From the NCBI RefSeq assembly GCF_003226255.1, contig NZ_QJST01000003.1:1-64000 (forward strand): a DNA stretch of 64,000 nt, written 5' to 3'. Positions 63,794-64,000 of the stretch are shown piece by piece. The translations under genes were made by a program, and so were the position numbers. Positions within the stretch are counted from its first letter, which is position 1, and every line of letters starts with the position of its first letter. This DNA comes from Idiomarina fontislapidosi. GTDB lineage: Bacteria > Pseudomonadota > Gammaproteobacteria > Enterobacterales > Alteromonadaceae. The notes beneath the pieces are model-generated. The model saw only the letters and a list, made by a program, of their open reading frames with translations. It was not told where the DNA came from and made no database searches.

Positions 63794-63864
63794 CCCCCGA
63801 ATTGTGGACAATACGCGCACCAACTATGGTTCATCTAATTGCGTGTCACCAATCGGGGGTTTTT
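63794..63864 (+). promoter_or_regulatory. Long hairpin with T tract between metK and tkt
   Basis: CCCCCGAATTG (63794-63804) pairs with CAATCGGGGG (63850-63859) with one bulged A, followed by five T. An inner stem ATACGC (63811-63816) with GCGTGT (63841-63846) can form too. It looks like a terminator for metK, but its T tract ends 1 base before the tkt ATG and its GGGGG arm is the only candidate ribosome site, so it may instead control tkt. Confidence 0.55.
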
Positions 63865-63865
63865 C

Positions 63866-64000
63866 ATGTCTGAACGTCGTCATCTCGCCAATGCTATCCG
63901 TGCTCTAAGTATGGATGCAGTCCAACAAGCTAACTCGGGTCACCCAGGGGCTCCAATGGGCATGGCGGATATCGCTGAAGTACTCTGGCGAGATTATTTA
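63866..64000 (+). CDS. tkt: Transketolase, 5' part
   Basis: The first 45 codons of a transketolase, cut by the window end. The sequence after the start, [20 protein letters not shown] followed by [18 protein letters not shown], is the conserved thiamine-diphosphate domain N-terminus. The enzyme moves two-carbon units in the pentose phosphate pathway. The pairing metK-tkt is common in gammaproteobacteria. The only purine-rich sequence before the ATG is GGGGG within the hairpin stem. Confidence 0.92.
   Translation, partial: MSERRHLANAIRALSMDAVQQANSGHPGAPMGMADIAEVLWRDYL

Overview
The window is a stretch of chromosome from a gammaproteobacterium, most likely marine and Alteromonadales-like; Idiomarinaceae is my best guess, by inference only. 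Support comes from conserved gene orders (sfsA-dksA-gluQRS-pcnB-folK-panB-panC; lptD-surA-pdxA-rsmA-apaG-apaH divergent from amgK-murU-djlA; rsmE-gshB-yqgE-ruvX divergent from metK), a PanP-type aspartate decarboxylase, a TIGR04219-type outer membrane protein and a MetJ-like operator before metK. It is almost entirely core genome. I saw no insertion sequence, prophage, integrase, tRNA or CRISPR array.

Layout: 1-124 holds the 3' end of a 5S rRNA gene and its terminator. 161-801 is a tandem array of eight ~83-bp units, each made of two inverted GTAG-type REP hairpins (a REPIN/BIME array). 912-6014 carries a TonB-dependent receptor, a small membrane protein with a sigma-54-like element upstream, a PCuAC copper chaperone, a DUF2333 protein and a small outer membrane barrel. 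6094-8310 is a receiver-GGDEF-EAL regulator. 8316-12328 (minus) has a MacB-like ABC system with a histidine-rich permease, then ppa and fbp. 12460-18532 (plus) runs mpl, ubiX, yadG/yadH-like, a TrmB-like methyltransferase and panP. 18509-24296 (minus) is the pantothenate, folate and RNA block. 24354-30428 (plus) is pepB-hrpB-mrcB. 30425-34964 (minus) is hemL, pyrB, hemJ and a ClC channel. 35058-41389 alternates erpA/pepQ, anmK/M23 peptidase and tyrS. 41452-50064 (minus) is a chemoreceptor and the lptD operon. 50203-64000 holds amgK-murU-djlA, rluA/rapA, a PhoH ATPase, a transglutaminase-like pair, ruvX-yqgE, gshB, rsmE, metK and the 5' end of a transketolase gene.

The genes join in several pathways. 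Cell-wall growth and recycling: mpl, amgK, murU, anmK, mrcB and the M23 peptidase. Envelope biogenesis: lptD and surA. Pantothenate supply: panP gives beta-alanine and panB/panC use it. Haem: hemL and hemJ. Methionine and SAM: metK, with SAM-using methyltransferases around it. Translation and RNA: tyrS, gluQRS, pcnB, rsmA, rsmE, rluA, rapA and dksA.

The least ordinary items are the REPIN array with compensatory stem changes and alternating head motifs, the sigma-54-like element before a PspG-like membrane protein, the histidine-rich ABC/DUF3299 cluster, the transglutaminase-like two-gene cassette with an inverted repeat around its promoter, and a long hairpin that ends at the transketolase start codon. 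No clearly novel multi-gene defence or biosynthetic system was found.
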